In this document: positions 4,596 through 6,687 of the stretch, one piece after another
How the letters are laid out: the number at the start of each line of letters is the position of its first letter
Numbering within the stretch: the first letter of the stretch is position 1
DNA from: Pseudomonadota bacterium
GTDB lineage: Bacteria; Pseudomonadota; Alphaproteobacteria; Sphingomonadales; Sphingomonadaceae
DNA: 6,687 bases
Reading direction: 5' to 3'
Assembly: GCA_023427285.1 (NCBI GenBank)
Contig: JAEZBH010000350.1
Span: 1 to 6,687, forward strand
The notes under the pieces: model-generated
Databases searched by the model: none
Told to the model about the DNA's origin: nothing
Seen by the model: only the letters and a program-made list of their open reading frames with translations
Position numbers and translations under genes: made by a program

Positions 4596-5983
4596 CCTTC
4601 CGGCTTGAGCGGGTGCTGACGGACAGCGGCTGGCGCGAGGATGTCGCGCTGCGCGTGGACGAGGCGGGCGTTATCGTCGCGCTTGAAGACGCGGGCGATG
4701 ACGCGGACGCCGAGGCTGTGCATGGCGCTGTGATCCCGGCGCTGTGCAACGCGCACAGCCATGCCTTCCAGCGCGCCATGGCCGGGCAGGCGGAGTGGCG
4801 CGGCCCAAGCCAGAAAAGTGCGGGTGAGGACAGTTTCTGGACCTGGCGCGAGCGCATGTATGACCTGGCGCTGCGCATCGACCCGGATGAACTGCGGGCG
4901 ATTGCCACCCTGCTTTATATCGACATGCTGAAGGCCGGTTACACGCAGGTGTGCGAATTTCACTATTTGCACCACGCGCCGGACGGCACGCCTTATGCGC
5001 CCCCAACCGCGCTCTCTGAAGCGATTTTTCAGGCAGCAAACGAGGCGGGCATTGGCCTGACGCACCTGCCGACGCTGTACCAGACGGCGGATTTCGGCAG
5101 CGCTCCCGCCAGCGAGCGTCAGCGGCGGTTTTTGAACACCACAGAGGATTATCTGGCGCTGGTGCAGGCGCTGGACGGGCTTGCCCGCGAACAGGCGCAA
5201 ACCAGGGTGGGCATTGCCTTCCACAGCCTGCGCGCCGTGCCGCCCGAGGCTCTGCGCGACGTTCTGGCGGCGCAGGATAAATCACGCCCCATCCACATTC
5301 ACGTTGCCGAACAGCAGCGCGAGGTGGACGCTTGCCTTCTCTCTACCGGCCAGCGCCCGGTCGAATGGCTGCTGGACAACGCTGCCGTGAACGAGCGCTG
5401 GTCGCTTGTCCACGCCACCCACATGAGCGCAGGCGAGACGGAGGCGCTGGCCCGCAGCAAGGCGGTTGCCGTCCTCTGCCCAACGACAGAGGCGAACCTT
5501 GGTGACGGTCTGTTCAATCTGGCCCCCTATCTGGCAGCAAACGGACGGATGGCAATCGGCAGCGACAGCCATGTCTCGGTCAGCGCAGCCGAGGAACTGC
5601 GCTGGCTGGAATACGGCCAGCGGCTGCGCTTCCAGCAGCGCAACGTGGCGGCCAGCCCAAGCGAGCCCCATACCGGCGCGCGGCTGTGGCGGCTGGCGGC
5701 AGCAGGGGGCGCGCAGGCGGCGGGCGTTGCCATGGGGCGCATTGCCGTCGGCCACCGCGCTGATCTGGTCGTGCTGGATGACGGCGACCCCGTGTTGGCG
5801 GGCCTGTCAGGAGACACCCTGCTTGACGCGTTCGTTTTCGCGGGCAAACCGAGCGCCATTCGCCATGTGATGGTGGCCGGGCGCTGGCGCGTGCGCGACG
5901 GCTGGCACGCGGGCGAAGTCACCGCCGCTGCCATCTATCGCCATCGGGTGCGCAGGCTGCTATCGGCAGACGCGTCGAGTTGA
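4589..5983 (+). CDS. hutF: Formimidoylglutamate deiminase
   Basis: A 464-residue metal-dependent amidohydrolase, slightly longer than the roughly 450-residue family norm. It converts N-formimidoyl-L-glutamate to N-formyl-L-glutamate and ammonia, the step that defines the five-enzyme histidine pathway and requires N-formylglutamate hydrolase (HutG) next. Key residues match those known for Pseudomonas HutF with a constant offset after the N-terminus: NAHSHAFQR with His56, His58 and Gln61; FHSLRAV with His212; HIHVAEQ with His238 and Glu241; VHATHM with His275; and GSDSHVS with Asp326. ALCNAHSHAFQRAMAG (51-66) and FWTWRERMY (83-91) are strong family signatures. The ATG at 4589 is preceded by GGGGAAG. 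The gene is divergent from hutI, and hutC starts 24 nt after its stop, so hutF and hutC are likely cotranscribed. Confidence 0.97.
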   Translation: MATFRLERVLTDSGWREDVALRVDEAGVIVALEDAGDDADAEAVHGAVIPALCNAHSHAFQRAMAGQAEWRGPSQKSAGEDSFWTWRERMYDLALRIDPDELRAIATLLYIDMLKAGYTQVCEFHYLHHAPDGTPYAPPTALSEAIFQAANEAGIGLTHLPTLYQTADFGSAPASERQRRFLNTTEDYLALVQALDGLAREQAQTRVGIAFHSLRAVPPEALRDVLAAQDKSRPIHIHVAEQQREVDACLLSTGQRPVEWLLDNAAVNERWSLVHATHMSAGETEALARSKAVAVLCPTTEANLGDGLFNLAPYLAANGRMAIGSDSHVSVSAAEELRWLEYGQRLRFQQRNVAASPSEPHTGARLWRLAAAGGAQAAGVAMGRIAVGHRADLVVLDDGDPVLAGLSGDTLLDAFVFAGKPSAIRHVMVAGRWRVRDGWHAGEVTAAAIYRHRVRRLLSADASS

Positions 5984-6007
5984 GTTGAGCAGCAGGATAA
6001 CCGCCCC

Positions 6008-6687
6008 ATGATGCCGCGCTACCAGAAGGTGAAGGATCATATCCTCGGCCACATCGGCTCCGGCGCATGGCCGTCTGGGCATCGGGTTTCGTCTGAAAAC
6101 GAACTGGTCAAGCTGCTCGGCGTCTCGCGCATGACCGTCAACCGCGCCATGCGCGAGCTGTCCGACGAAGGGCTGCTCACCCGCGTCGCGGGCGTCGGCA
6201 CGTTCGTTGCCGATCGCACCGCCCACGCCAACCCGCTGGAAGTTCGCAACATTGCCAGCGAAATCCGCAGCCGGGGCGGCGTGCATTCCGTAGAGGTGCT
6301 GAAGCTGGAAGCGGTTGAGGCCAAGGGCGAGGTGGCGCAGCATTTCAACTCTGCACCCGGCGCAAAGGTGTTCCACTCCCTCATGGTCCACTCTGAAAAC
6401 GGCGTGCCGGTGCAGCTGGAAGACCGCCACGTGAACCCGCTTGTCGCGCCCGATTATCTGAACGTCGATTTCACCCAAACCACCGCCCACCAATACCTCA
6501 TCAGCGTCGCGCCGTTGCAGGAGGTCGAGCACATCCTGCGCGCCGTCATGCCCACGGCACAGGTGCGCCGTCACCTCAAGATGCCGGAAGGCGAGCCCTG
6601 CCTCCTGCTCCAGCGCCGCACATGGTCCGGCGGGCAGGTCGCCACCACCTCAAGGTTCTACTACCCCGCCTCGCGCTACGAATTCTC
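6008..6687 (+). CDS. hutC: Histidine utilization repressor, partial (C-terminus outside window)
   Basis: A GntR-family transcription factor, 226 residues visible and likely lacking only a short C-terminal end. Residues about 3-69 form the winged helix-turn-helix: RYQKVKDHIL, the recognition region SSENELVKLLGVSRMTVNRAMREL (28-51) and wing EGLLTRVAGVGTFVA (54-68). Residues from about 80 onward form the UTRA effector domain, with IASEIRSRGGVHSVEVL (82-98), VPVQLEDRHVNP (133-144) and RRTWSGGQVATTSRFYYPASRYEF (203-226), all typical of HutC. Known HutC proteins repress hut operons and release DNA upon binding urocanate. The first of two adjacent ATGs is chosen because AGGA lies 10 nt upstream. It follows hutF by 24 nt and probably controls the palindrome at 4556-4569, creating autorepression. 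Other hut genes (hutU, hutH, hutG) may follow beyond the window. Confidence 0.95.
   Translation, partial: MMPRYQKVKDHILGHIGSGAWPSGHRVSSENELVKLLGVSRMTVNRAMRELSDEGLLTRVAGVGTFVADRTAHANPLEVRNIASEIRSRGGVHSVEVLKLEAVEAKGEVAQHFNSAPGAKVFHSLMVHSENGVPVQLEDRHVNPLVAPDYLNVDFTQTTAHQYLISVAPLQEVEHILRAVMPTAQVRRHLKMPEGEPCLLLQRRTWSGGQVATTSRFYYPASRYEF

Noticed and set aside
3235..6687. A novel system within the hut segment
   Set aside because: The three genes are textbook HutI, HutF and HutC with intact motifs. Only the control region deserves a second look.

Overview
The window is GC-rich chromosomal DNA, most likely from an alphaproteobacterium. I infer this from the gene repertoire, the heavy G/C use at third codon positions and the style of the palindromic intergenic repeats. 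It carries seven protein-coding genes, two of them cut by the window edges. I saw no RNA gene, transposase, CRISPR array or phage gene.

Left part (1-1748, minus strand): an erythromycin-esterase-superfamily protein (396-1748) is followed 6 nt later by a phosphoribosyltransferase that runs off the left edge (1-389). The two look like one transcription unit. The pair matches a known association, since these two domains are fused in some actinobacterial proteins. The function is unsettled, and drug resistance should not be assumed from the family name.

Middle part (1749-3231): a divergent intergenic region of about 480 bp holds an imperfect 22-bp-period direct repeat (1996-2034), small inverted repeats, and a block with only 3 G/C in 32 bases (2061-2092). 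Two small plus-strand genes follow (2229-2528 and 2791-3231). Each encodes a polar protein ending in a single C-terminal transmembrane helix. Between them lies a cluster of strong palindromes (2527-2645) that resembles a mosaic repeat element. This is the least explained part of the window.

Right part (3235-6687): a histidine-utilisation (hut) locus. hutI (imidazolonepropionase, minus strand) is divergent from hutF (formimidoylglutamate deiminase), which is followed by hutC (GntR/UTRA repressor, cut by the right edge). HutI makes N-formimidoyl-L-glutamate and HutF deiminates it to N-formyl-L-glutamate, so the organism uses the formylglutamate branch. An N-formylglutamate hydrolase (HutG) is expected elsewhere, as are hutH and hutU. 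The 82-bp hutI/hutF gap contains a palindrome resembling a HutC operator (4556-4569). It overlaps the -10 element of a good sigma70-type hutI promoter, which suggests substrate-relieved autoregulation of both arms. All enzyme active-site motifs are intact.
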